A stretch of DNA of 64,000 nt. It comes from Wolfiporia cocos (taxonomy: Eukaryota; Basidiomycota; Agaricomycetes; Polyporales; Phaeolaceae). The notes beneath the pieces are model-generated. The model searched no databases and was not told the DNA's origin. It worked only from the letters and a program-made list of their open reading frames with translations. Made by a program: the position numbers and the translations under genes. Shown here piece after piece: positions 24,829 to 35,100 of this stretch (positions are counted from its first letter, which is position 1; every line of letters starts with the position of its first letter). The stretch is taken from positions 3,030,584 through 3,094,583 of the forward strand of contig JACCLO010000012.1 in the NCBI GenBank assembly GCA_029448655.1, read 5' to 3'.

Positions 24829-25447
24829 TAACACAAGATAACACTTACTTGTTATGATCTTGGTATTGCTGGTTAGGCAAGAGATAAAGCAGATGTTAAG
24901 CAGGATACGTTGAGTGGTTAACTCGTAGTATGAATGCAATGAATAGAACTGAGGCAATAGCGCTCAGCAAGTCCAGTATATATACATGATAAATAAGACC
25001 CCTAACAGTCTTATTAGATAATACTAGTGTCCTTTTTCGTATGTACAAGTCCCCAGGTACCTAAGTACTTAGTAATATACGATAAATATATATGCCGATC
25101 AAAACCGGGATATAGAAAGGCGGCGTAGGCCGCACGAATGGCGTTTTGCGCTCTTGTCATTACAAAGACGGGGCGTGACCAAAGCCCGGTCCGCTGACGT
25201 TTATACGCTGACTGCTTCCGGACGGAATGTCCGATTGGCTGGAACTAGACATGTGACTGATGGTAACTACTAGTGATAAGATAAGACCGTCGTTACGGGA
25301 GATAACGCGGCCATCATTCGGCACGTATGTAACCGTAAACTTATGAACCAGATAAGCTAGTTATTGGTCTAGAAAGTCATAGATAATTCGTAGAATTGCC
25401 GGAAAAATAGTAAGAAATATAGGGAAACTAGGAGAATTCTTGTGACA
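24829..25447 (-). repeat. B 5' LTR (619 bp)
   Basis: Same subfamily as 14526-15145, with a CTGAG/CTCAG hairpin between the TATA box and the predicted RNA start at 24950. Followed on the right by the truncated LTR of D rather than by a target duplication. Confidence 0.88.
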
Positions 25448-25492
25448 CGTTTATAAGGTTATAGTGTGAGTCCCACAGTCTAGTCTGTGTCA
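25448..25492 (+). repeat. D 5' LTR remnant (45 bp)
   Basis: Only the last 45 bp of an A-type LTR remain, ending GTCTAGTCTGTGTCA. The missing 5' part is not found on the other side of B. Confidence 0.85.
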
Positions 25493-25505
25493 TAAGAACA
25501 AATCT
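25493..25505 (+). promoter_or_regulatory. D self-complementary primer binding site
   Basis: TA-AGAACAAATCT, identical to A1 and A3; complementary to AGATTTGTTCT in the D 3' LTR (58043-58053). Confidence 0.8.
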
Positions 25506-26534
25506 CCCCCTACCCCCGCCCTTGCGCTTGCGCTTGGGTCTGGGTTTCTATCCTACAGAGGCTATTGCTCGTTGCTGCGCACATCCCTACTCTTGACAAA
25601 GAGTTTGGGGTGATAGTTGAGATCTGGGGGATACATCGCCATCCTCGGCAGAGGATTGGCAACCAGGGAAGCCACACCGCCTTTTTAGGCAGGAGGCCTA
25701 CCTAACCCGGACTCCAGGGTCAAGGAGACATGGTCCTCGCTGACAAGCTTGGACTATGCGCGGTTAAGACCCGCCTGTGGAGAAAAAGGGACGGTCTGCC
25801 TGTGTGCGCCCAACCCCCTGTCATGGCAAGCGTTGTTCAGCGCCCCATCACTATCCACAGGGTCATCACTATGATGGCATGGGAATTTTCCAAAGCCGCC
25901 TCCCAGGCGTAAGGGACCTGCTTTGAACCCGTTATGGGAAAAGCAGTGAGGGGGGTGACGTAAAAAATCACCCTGCCATAGGTCACTCGCGGTAGCCAAT
26001 AGCATAAGTCCTCCGGGCAGCTTGGCGTGCGAGCATGGGTCAAACGGATTTGGGGCCCCATTGGAAGAGAAGCGCGTGGCCCACTCCTTCGGGATGTGGA
26101 GCGCTGCTGTCTCGCGATCTTAGATCGACAGTGGTTTTTTAGCCCTGATGTGACACCCATGTGGCTATAGACGGCAACCTCATTGTTGAAGCATGGACAG
26201 GCTAAGGGATGTAACATCCCAGCCACTTTCCGGCATCGTCCCTTCGGGGCGGTGTCGTGTATCCGAATCCCAATCATCTGACCCAGGAACCGGCCTGGCA
26301 GTCAGCAACTCTACCCCTGGAGTCGGCGCCTCTGACCGTTAGGGTCATGCGAATATCCGCGCCGTCTCGGCACAGGGTTTGCGCGCAACATAAGAGTAAT
26401 TATGCCCCGTAGTACACCTTCTTTGCTCCTGAAAAGGAGTCCACTACCCTACCTTACATAATCCCTTCTATTCCTGTTCTTGGACGTATCACTGGGAAAC
26501 TTCGTTTCTCATGAAGGCTGCACTTTCTAGAATC
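25506..26534 (+). other. D 5' leader
   Basis: About 1 kb, closely matching the A1 and A3 leaders in the opposite strand. No sense-strand gene. Confidence 0.6.
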
Positions 26535-27434
26535 ATGCCCCGCGTTACCCGTCGCACCCGTGGCTCCTCCACTGCCCCTTACGTCAAACCGGCGAAGCGG
26601 TCCCTTCTCAGCCGCATCGACACCGCCGACATTCCTCGGGCAGAGGACGTCACCTACACGCTTCCTGTAAAGGAAGATTACACTGGGAAGCTCCATCTTT
26701 GGGAGATTCCCGTCCACATGCCAAAGCACATCGCTGAGGCTGGGAAACCCGCTCCTCGACCTCCCAAGCCAGTTCCACTTGCCAAGCGCATCTGGACAGA
26801 GGAAGAGAAGCTAGCCGCTTCCATTACCGCCATGGAGAACCTCATCGAACTCCGCGAACTCAACAAGCTCAAGCTCGCCCACGATAAGCTGAATAAGCGA
26901 ATCGCCGCCAAACAAGCCGCCAAGGAAGCCAAGCAAGCAGCTTCTTCACTGGCCCTCCGTCTCTCCAGCCCAGCGGCCGGACCCTCCGTTCCGGCCAACC
27001 ACAAGATTCTCGACCCTTCCCTCGTTCTCGGGAAGAAGAAGCCTCTCCAAGCATGCGATCAAGTTATTCCCATGCTAGAAGGCACTCTCACTCGTCTCAC
27101 TCCTCTCGCCAACCACCCCCCTAATTACCCAGGCTTCCATATGGAAAATGACATGCGTTTCCATACTATGGTAGTAGAATTAGAGGATTTGGTGGATAAC
27201 GTAAAGGATAGAGCGAGACGGGGGAGGATCACCAATAGAGACTGGAGAATTATGAAAAAGTATTGCAAGCAGCTCGGCAATATTTCCTTTTTGGATTGGC
27301 GTACGGACTTGGCTCGTATCGTAGCAGAATGCGTAGCGCTACAAATTACTTTTGCCTTCGGTGTAACACCACCTGACAAGGTGGCAGGGCCCTCAACTAC
27401 TTCGGTAGAAGAGGATATACTCGCGATTGTATAG
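26535..27434 (+). CDS. ORF1 protein of unknown function (D)
   Basis: 299 residues, almost identical to the A1 and A3 ORF1 (few substitutions such as KLAHDKL for KLARDKL). Start chosen at MPRVTRR, the start of the other copies; eight in-frame codons precede it. The frame is intact although pol of the same element is riddled with lesions, which may be chance or a shorter target. Domain content as described for A1: basic N-terminus, coiled coil, conserved helical C-terminal block. Confidence 0.78.
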   Translation: MPRVTRRTRGSSTAPYVKPAKRSLLSRIDTADIPRAEDVTYTLPVKEDYTGKLHLWEIPVHMPKHIAEAGKPAPRPPKPVPLAKRIWTEEEKLAASITAMENLIELRELNKLKLAHDKLNKRIAAKQAAKEAKQAASSLALRLSSPAAGPSVPANHKILDPSLVLGKKKPLQACDQVIPMLEGTLTRLTPLANHPPNYPGFHMENDMRFHTMVVELEDLVDNVKDRARRGRITNRDWRIMKKYCKQLGNISFLDWRTDLARIVAECVALQITFAFGVTPPDKVAGPSTTSVEEDILAIV

Positions 27435-27571
27435 TAGAAATACTATCATCTTTTAACTCTGAAATAGAGTGCGAGTGTGATCTATAACGAAAGTTGCAGC
27501 TTTCAAACCAAAATCCCTTCTTAAGAATCTAAGACAATGAGTAACACATTCGTCATAAACAGATTCACAAA

Positions 27572-30261
27572 ATGTCTTCCACCTCCTCCGTTAGCACCCC
27601 CCTCGCCCCTCGCAAGATGTGCCTCCGCTCAGAAGGTCCGGTGACCCCGGTAGCAGGGCCCTCAGGGACTCAACCCCTGGTGACCCTGGAGCACCTAAGC
27701 GAGGAAGAGGAAGAGGAAGAGGAAGAGGACGTACTCGAGTATGTCCCCCCACAAAGGGACTCCCCGTCCAACCCCATGGGAACGCGTCCAGGCACGCCTA
27801 TCCCCGGATATCCCCCGGCTCGCTACACTCGGCCAATTGGGGTCGTCACCAACATGGAGATAGAATATTCGGGCGCAGCACGACAACCCAGTGCTGAGGT
27901 CGAAGCCGGCCTCAAGGCGTACCTCCCAGAGGAGGACCAACACAAGGTGGATGGACCCCTTCATGGGGCAATCCTCGACGCCGCCGTACAACGAAGTGCG
28001 GCAATCTTTCACAACAAGGTGAACACCCTCGGACGGATGGTGTACGCCCGCCTGGAGCGAATCCATGGCAGAATCGACTCCCTGGCTGGGCAATCCAGGG
28101 CAATCGAACAGAAGGCCCAAGACGAGCTACACGAAGCGGTCAATTCAGTCCGCAACGAAGTTCTGTCCACTTTGGTGGACCTTGGAAAGGAACTCCGACA
28201 GGAGTACACCGCCAAGTTCTCCAAAATGGAGAAGGAACTCCGGAAGGACTACCGGTCCCGACTCGACGACCTCGAGGATGCGTTCGCCGAGCGCATGGAG
28301 AAAGTTGAGGAAGAACTTCGGAGGAGCCGTAAGAATCCCTCCGTTCCCAACCCTCCTGGTGTCCGCACGCCCCCGGAAGAACCCGCACCGGCCCCCAACA
28401 TTGCTCGAACCCGAGCAGCCGAGGCCGCTGCTGCCGCTGCAGCAGCCGTCGCCCCGCAGATTCCAGGTCTGCCTCAAAACCTGAAAATTCCCCCTCCCCC
28501 CGAATTCTCTGGGTCATCTGGAAAGGTGACTGCGCAGGAATGGGTGGAGAAGATGGGCCTGTACTTCGGTACGCTCAGGGTCTACGATGACCATGACCGT
28601 ATCACCACAGCCCTCTTCCGCGTCACAGGGGACGCATACAAATTTTTCTCGCCTCTCATCAAAAAGGCAGGAAACGGTGAACCTCTCGGCACCTGGGAGG
28701 ATTTCACCAAATCCGTAATGGTGCAATATGGGAAAATGACGGACAAGGAGATTGCGAAGAAGGAAATTCGCGGCTACTACGGCACGAAGGGCAAGGAATT
28801 GGCAGAATCGAACTATTTCAATTACTGCGAACGGTTCCGCACCCTTCGCCGACTCTCCGAAACCGCCAACGAGACTCTGGTGTGGGAATTCACCGAGACT
28901 CTCCCCGAAAAGGTTAAGGACACCTTAAACGTCCTCGGAAAGACCCCGTTCTTCAAGGCCCCGACCGACATCGAGCCCCTCATCGATTTCGCTCTGGAAA
29001 TGTACCAAACGTCATATCTGGACAAGATCAAGGGCTCGATCTTCGAGAAGGCCGGCAAGAAGGACTCGGCCCCTGCCGAAAAGAAGGAGACGTCCTCCGC
29101 TTCTGTTACGGGTCGAATACCCGTTCGTATATTCGAGTCGTGAATATAGATCGTTCTTCTGCACATAAGCGTGTCGCCGTATGCAAGGCAAATACTCGTT
29201 AGATGCCTTCGGGTCCTAAGTGAAGTTCTTAGGAGATCGGTTAATATCCAATACGCGTTAGAGGATATAATCTGTTCGGATGCAAGTCTAATAGAATATA
29301 AGACTTGCCTAAGTCCGAGAAGTTAGTGTGCACTTCGAGGACTTAGTCGTTCAGTTGCTCGAGCGAGAAATACTAAGCGTAGTTTCCTACGTTTGAGAAC
29401 GAGTATAAGACTTCTTGTTTATACAACAAGGTCGAGCTGAAGAGCCTCGACAGTAAGTACACGAGTTTATATACTATGTTAGTTTTCAGGGGTCAAGCTT
29501 GTCCCAGATGTCACCGCTACTATCTACGCTATAGTACCAAACGTTTGATAAGTATGTAGTGATATATCCGAGACGATAGATAGGAATGATGGTGGTTGAA
29601 CGCCATCTATCAGCTAATGAACGATGAACATGAAACGGTGGCAGAGTTGGATCTGCCAGTGATGAAACGCGCCCTATAGACTAGTACAACTGGGGATGCG
29701 CCCAGTAGAGTCACGAGTAGCCAGGGGAGTTGGTTGCGCAACAAGTCCCTGTATCGTATTCGACCGGTGGTGAGTTCTGCGGATGTTCGAAAAATCAAAA
29801 TAACCATAACAGCTTCTGCGAAGAAGTCGGAGAAGAAAAAGGACAAGGGGAAGGCGCCTGCCAAGAAGCCCGCCGCCGCACCAAACCCTGACGCCCTCTG
29901 CACATACTGCAAGCAGAAGGGTCACTGGTTCAACTCCTGCCCAAAATTGCGGGAGGACAAGGCAAACGGCACGTTCGTACCCACCGCTCAGCGGTACGAA
30001 CAGCAACAGGCGAAGGATGCGGCGGCTTCTGACAAGAAGTCCGCTGCTCCTACGGGTAGTGGAAAGGGACAGGCTTCTGGCAAGAAGCCGTACTCGGCGC
30101 CCCCCACGGATGGCAAGACGTATCGTGCCCAAACGATCTGGGAAGAAGTCGCGGCTGACTCAAACTCAGCAGGACCCTCGGCCCCCGCCACCACCGTCGC
30201 CAATGTCGGGACCATCTCGGTTCCCCTCGCTCCAACCACACGTCTCGAAGACGTTCTGTGA
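27572..30261 (+). pseudogene. gag: Gag (D), interrupted by a solo LTR
   Basis: Begins MSSTSSVSTPLAPRK and matches A1 gag through the core; interrupted after codon ~511 by the LTR at 29104-29811, with frame continuing from ASAKKSEKKKDKGK on the far side. The knuckle here reads CTYCKQKGHWFNSC. The stretch around residues 85-150 (e.g. MEIEYSG) is clearly more divergent from A1 and A3 than the rest. Ends LAPTTRLEDVL and overlaps pol by 59 nt as in A1. Confidence 0.9.
29104..29811. mobile_element. solo LTR, probably Ty1/copia type (708 bp)
   Basis: Starts TGTTACGGGTCG and ends ACCATAACA, i.e. TG...CA ends with a TGTTA/TAACA inverted repeat, flanked by GCTTC (29099-29103, 29812-29816). Termini differ from the TGTCAC-type LTRs elsewhere in the window. 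Orientation and superfamily are not certain. Confidence 0.8.
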
Positions 30262-31461
30262 AGAACACACCAGCCCCGCAGCGGCTGGGAGTGTACAGCG
30301 CCCCGAAGAAGCGCACCTCTACGAAGAGGCTTCACAGAGACCCCTTATCTTGTGGGAAGATAAGGCGGTCGTACGTCACTCGGTATCCCATATCGGTATA
30401 TTCGGAAACTCGGCAATGGACTTTGCCCGGAGGACAAGGACACTAGCTACACGTGCCCCTCCTGTACAATACTTTCATCCTGACCCACTCGCGCTCAAGT
30501 TCTTTACTTTGTATAACGTTGTACATGGAAATGATTCCCGAGACGATAATAAATCATTCTCCATCGAAGTAGAACTGTGGGTATATGGTTAACGCCATGG
30601 CATTAATCGACACCGGTGCATCAATAAGTGTCATTGATAAGAAACTCGTCCATGAGGAAAAGTTAGTTACTCAGAAACTACCTTCGCCCCTCGAGATTCG
30701 CAACGCCGACGGTACCTCTAATACCGCCGGTAATATCAATATGGCAGTAAAAGCTTATATGGCAGTAAAAGCTTATATGGTGCACGAGGAACACAAGTCC
30801 ACCGAATTCTTGTACGTAATGGACGTACAGAATGCGGATGTGATCCTCGGATATGACTGGTTCCTGAAACACAACCCGGACTTCAATTGGCCGGAAGGAA
30901 CCTTCACATATCGATGTACGGAAAAATGTAAACATGGCAAACGGGTTTCGATTTCCGAGGAAGAAGACGAAATCGAACCCCGCAACATCTATCAGATCAT
31001 CAACGACTTTCCAATAGATTTTCTCGGCTTAGAGCAGCCTGAGAATCCATTTGTCGCTTGGGTGAACACCCTTGACGAAGGAACGGAACTCCTTATCGAC
31101 GCCATTCAGTCGATAACGGAGAAGTCGGATGATGAATTCCTGACAGATGCGGATCTCCAGAAATGGAAATCCTTGGTTCCGGAGGAATACCAGGAGTTTG
31201 GTCCCACGGTATTTTCTCAACGCGCATCCGAAAGGATGCCCGAACGGAAACCATACGACCACGCCATCGACTTCCCCGATAACGCGGTACTACCGCCCCC
31301 GAGTAAGGCATACAAGATGTCTCCTCAGGAAGCGAACTCGCTAGATCAGTGGATTCAGGAAGAGTTACGGAAGGGCTACATCCAACACTCGAAATCCCCG
31401 ATCGCGAGCCCGGTCTTCTTCGTCCCTAAAAAAGACGGCGGAGCCCGAATGGTAGTCGATT
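30203..31461 (+). pseudogene. pol: Pol (D), N-terminal part, frameshifted
   Basis: Starts MSGPSRFPSLQPHVS as in A1. An 8-bp deletion at the end of WVYG (about 30590) shifts the frame just before the protease active site, so DTGAS is read only from a second frame. An 18-bp tandem duplication repeats AVKAYM near 30741-30776. The frame then runs to GGARMVVD, where element C interrupts it at the CGATT duplication (31457-31461). Confidence 0.92.
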
Positions 31462-32081
31462 TAACACAAGATAACAACTTACTAGTTATTCTTGAGTGGT
31501 TTGCTGGTTAGGCGAAGAGTAGTAGCTGTTAAGCAGGATACAACACGAGTGTTACTCGATAGTATGAATGCAATGAATAGAACTGAGGCAATAGCGCTCA
31601 GCAAGTCCAGTATATATACATGATAAATAAGACCCCTAACAGTCTTATTAGATAATACTAATGTCCGTATTCGTATGTACAAGTCCCCAGGTACCTAAGT
31701 ACTTAGTAATATACGATAAATACATATGCCGATCAAAACCGGGATATAGAAAGGCGGCGTAGGCCGCACGAATGGCGTTTTGCGCTCTTGTCATTACAAA
31801 GACGGGGCGTGACCAAAGCCCGGTCCGCTGACGTTTATTCGCTGACTGCTTCCGGACGGAATGTCCGATTGGCTAGAACTAGACATGTGACTGATGGTAA
31901 CTACTAGTGATAAGATAAGACCGTCGTTACGGGAGATAACGCGGCCATCATTCGGCACGTATGTAACCGTTAACTTATGAACCAGATAAGCTAGTTATTG
32001 GTCTAGAAAGTCGTAGATAATTCGTAGAATTGCCGGAAAAATAGTAAGAAATATAGGGAAACTAGGAGAATTCTTGTGACA
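31462..32081 (-). repeat. C 3' LTR (620 bp)
   Basis: TAACACAAG...CTTGTGACA on the plus strand. Subtype differs from the B LTRs around the first 120 bp. Confidence 0.92.
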
Positions 32082-32094
32082 TTACCCCCCCCTT
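32082..32094 (-). promoter_or_regulatory. C polypurine tract
   Basis: Element-sense TAAGGGGGGGTAA abutting the 3' LTR. Confidence 0.78.
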
Positions 32095-32172
32095 AGATTT
32101 CAACGACCCCGTTGAGAGTAGAAATGGTGCTAGAGCCCATTGAAGGGTTAGACTTTACGATTTTTCCACTTT

Positions 32173-35100
32173 TTATCGTCCTGTCGATCCAAAACCTTGT
32201 GTACCGCGCTTTGTTGGCTTGTTGAACTGCTCGTTGTAGGGCCCACTTCCATGTAGGTGAGGTCGAATTTCTTTCTCGAACTTCTCCTTGGTCATGGATT
32301 CCTGTATTTCGGGCGTGATCGCTACTTCGCAGATTAGCTGAGCAATTCTGTCGCCTTTTTTCACTTGGTACGGGTCTCCAGTGAGGTTCATCAACATGAC
32401 AAAGACCTCTCCGCGGTAGTCATGATCTATTACCCCTGCGAGGACATCGATGCCCTTTTTCGCAAGTCCAGATCTTGGCGCTATCCGACCGTATGTCCCA
32501 TATGGAACTTTGATACGAATATCGGTGGCAACCGAGGCGGATTTCCATGAATTAATTAGGATATCCTGCGCGGCGTATAGATCATAGCCGATCGCATCGG
32601 TTGTTCCCCTGGTCGGTAGTTTGCCATTGACTCCTACTTCGATTTCTAAGTCTTCGTTGAACTCAACATCGGAATGTACCCATTGCCCTGTAAAGGGGTC
32701 GCGCTTGTAGTACACTTTCGGTTGTGTAGGATCAACATCGTCTCGATATTGGGGCCAGTCATCGGGCCAGACACATGTGTCCGAATCCCAATCTGGTGAA
32801 TCAGGGTCGAAGACGGCTATCGTTTGCCGTGTTCCGCCGAGTCTAGTTGATCGGCGAAGGGGTTGATTTGGGTCGGTACTAAGGGCTGAATATTTTGCCT
32901 TGTACTCGTCCAATATCTCCTTAGCGTTAGCCAGATGTTCCTCGATTTCCCATGTGTCCTCCGCAGGTCCGGTGCCTTTCCAATGGATAAGGTATTCCCA
33001 CCGGCCGCGTCGGTTGCGATGGTCGAGAATGGCTTCCACTTCCCATTCTTCCGGGTCTTCCATTTCCGTTGGCCTGTCGGCCGCTGGAGGGTGACTTTTC
33101 TGACCTTCGATGGCGGATTCCTTGTACATGACCAGTTTTGAAGCATGGAACACAGGGTGGTAAGCCCTATATTGTGCGTCCATGTACACTTTGAACGTTA
33201 CCGGTCCCAATTTCTCCGTGATTCGGAATGGGCCGATGTAGCGAGGGGCTAGACTTCTTTCGGTGTCTTGCCAGCTTCGCACGTCCACGAGTACTTTGTC
33301 GCCCACTTTGAAGGGAACGACTTGCTTCTTTTGGTCATAGTACCAGGACCATCTTTCGGCTGCAATTTTCATTGCTGCCTTAGCTTTCTCTTGCGCAGAG
33401 AACCGCGTGTTCGCAATTTCTACTAAGTCTTTGTTTCGACTTGGTTCGAAACTGCTTGGTCCTGCAATTGGATGACGACCTAATTCTACCAGGAACGGAG
33501 ATTCCTTGGTAGTTTCGCTGGCTGCATTATTGTACGCAAATTCCGCTGTTGGCAAGAACTCCGACCAGTTATCTTTTTGGTACGTATTGATGTAGCACCG
33601 TAGATACTGTTCGAGTATTTGATTCACTCGTTCGGTTTGTCCATCTGCCTGCGGATGGTACGCAGTAGTCATCGACCTTTGAATTCCCAGCAGGGTGCAC
33701 CATTCACCAAATAGTTTTGAGGCAAATTGTGTCCCTCTGTCCGATACTATCTGTTTTGGTAACCCATGTAAGGGATACACCTTTTGATAGAGTATCGTAG
33801 CTAGGTCTTTCGTTGAGAAGGTGTTTTCTATTGGGAAAAACCTTGCTCTTTTGGTCAACCGATCCACTACGACCATGATCGCGTCATGCATTCCCGATGG
33901 GGGTAGCTGTGTAATCAGGTCTATTGTCACCACTTCCCACGGGCCTGACGGCACCGGTAAGGGTTGCAGGGGGCCGTACGGCTTCTGCGGGTGGTTCTTC
34001 ATACGTTGGCATGTGTCACATCCGTCTACGTATTTTTTGACGTAAACGAACATTCCTGGCCACCAATAGTTGCGGCTTAGCAATTCGTACGTTTTATAGC
34101 GTCCGAAATGCCCAGCTGACTTGTGATCGTGATGATACTCGACCACTTGCCGTCTGATATCCGCTGGTGTAGCTGGAACGTAGACTTTGCCTCTTCGGAG
34201 GAGTAACCCTCCTTCGTAGTTCCATTCTGATAGGTCTTTTTTGAATTCACGAGGGCCGGATGAGAGCAGCTCCTTGTAGTCTTTTGTGACCTTGTCGTCT
34301 AGCAACGCTTTGCGAATCTCTCGGAGTATCGATTCATCTTCCGATTGTGGGGCAGCATGGGAGGTATCAAGAGCCATTGCCATGTACTCTTGCTCGAACC
34401 ACTCAGGTTTCAGAAGAACCTGGTCGCGATTATCGAGATCCACCCCCTCCTCATGGTCTGGCCGCCTGGACAGAGGATCCGCGGTTAGCATTGTTTTGCC
34501 AGGTTTGTGCTTCATTTGGAAGTTGAAGCGTGAGAGGTACAGTGCCCAACGGGCTTGTCGTCTCGTCAGTTTTTGCGCCGTTTTGAAATAGGTCAGGTTT
34601 AGATGATCCGACCATATCTCGAATTTTTCAGGGTGTCCCTCTAGGTAGTGTCTCCACTCCTCTAGAGCCCTGATGACAGCCAACATTTCCTTGTCGTAGA
34701 TCTCGTAGTTCCTTTCTGGGGCACTTAGCGACTTGCTATAGTATGCCACGGGGTGGAATTTTTTATCCGTAGGATCTAACTGAGATAGTACTGCTCCGGT
34801 AGCGAAGTCTGATGCATCTGTTTCTACGCAGAATGGCTGATCGTGCGACGGAATTCGAAGCACGGGCGCTTTGGTAAATGCTTCCTTTAGGGTTTGGAAG
34901 GCATTTTCCTGCTCGGCGTCCCAATGCCAAGCTTCTGACTTTTTGGTCAGCATGGTGAGTGGTTTGGCTATTTTTGAGAAGCCTTCTATGAATCGCCTGT
35001 AGAAATTGGCGAATCCAAGGAAAGCTTGAACCTCTTTGACCTTGGTAGGTCTGGGCCAGTCCTGAACTCCGGCGTACTTCTTCGGATCCATCATGATGTT

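Larger units (their letters stand above)
14526..25447 (-). mobile_element. element B: gypsy chromovirus lacking dUTPase, no TSD
   Basis: Two B/C-type LTRs (620 and 619 bp, about twenty differences by eye) enclose pol, gag, ORF1, leader and self-complementary PBS on the minus strand. Compared with C, pol has lost the dUTPase segment and ORF1 is split by element G. The flanks differ (CTGTG left, CGTTT right), and the right flank is a truncated LTR of element D, so B is probably the product of recombination between two insertions. Confidence 0.88.
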
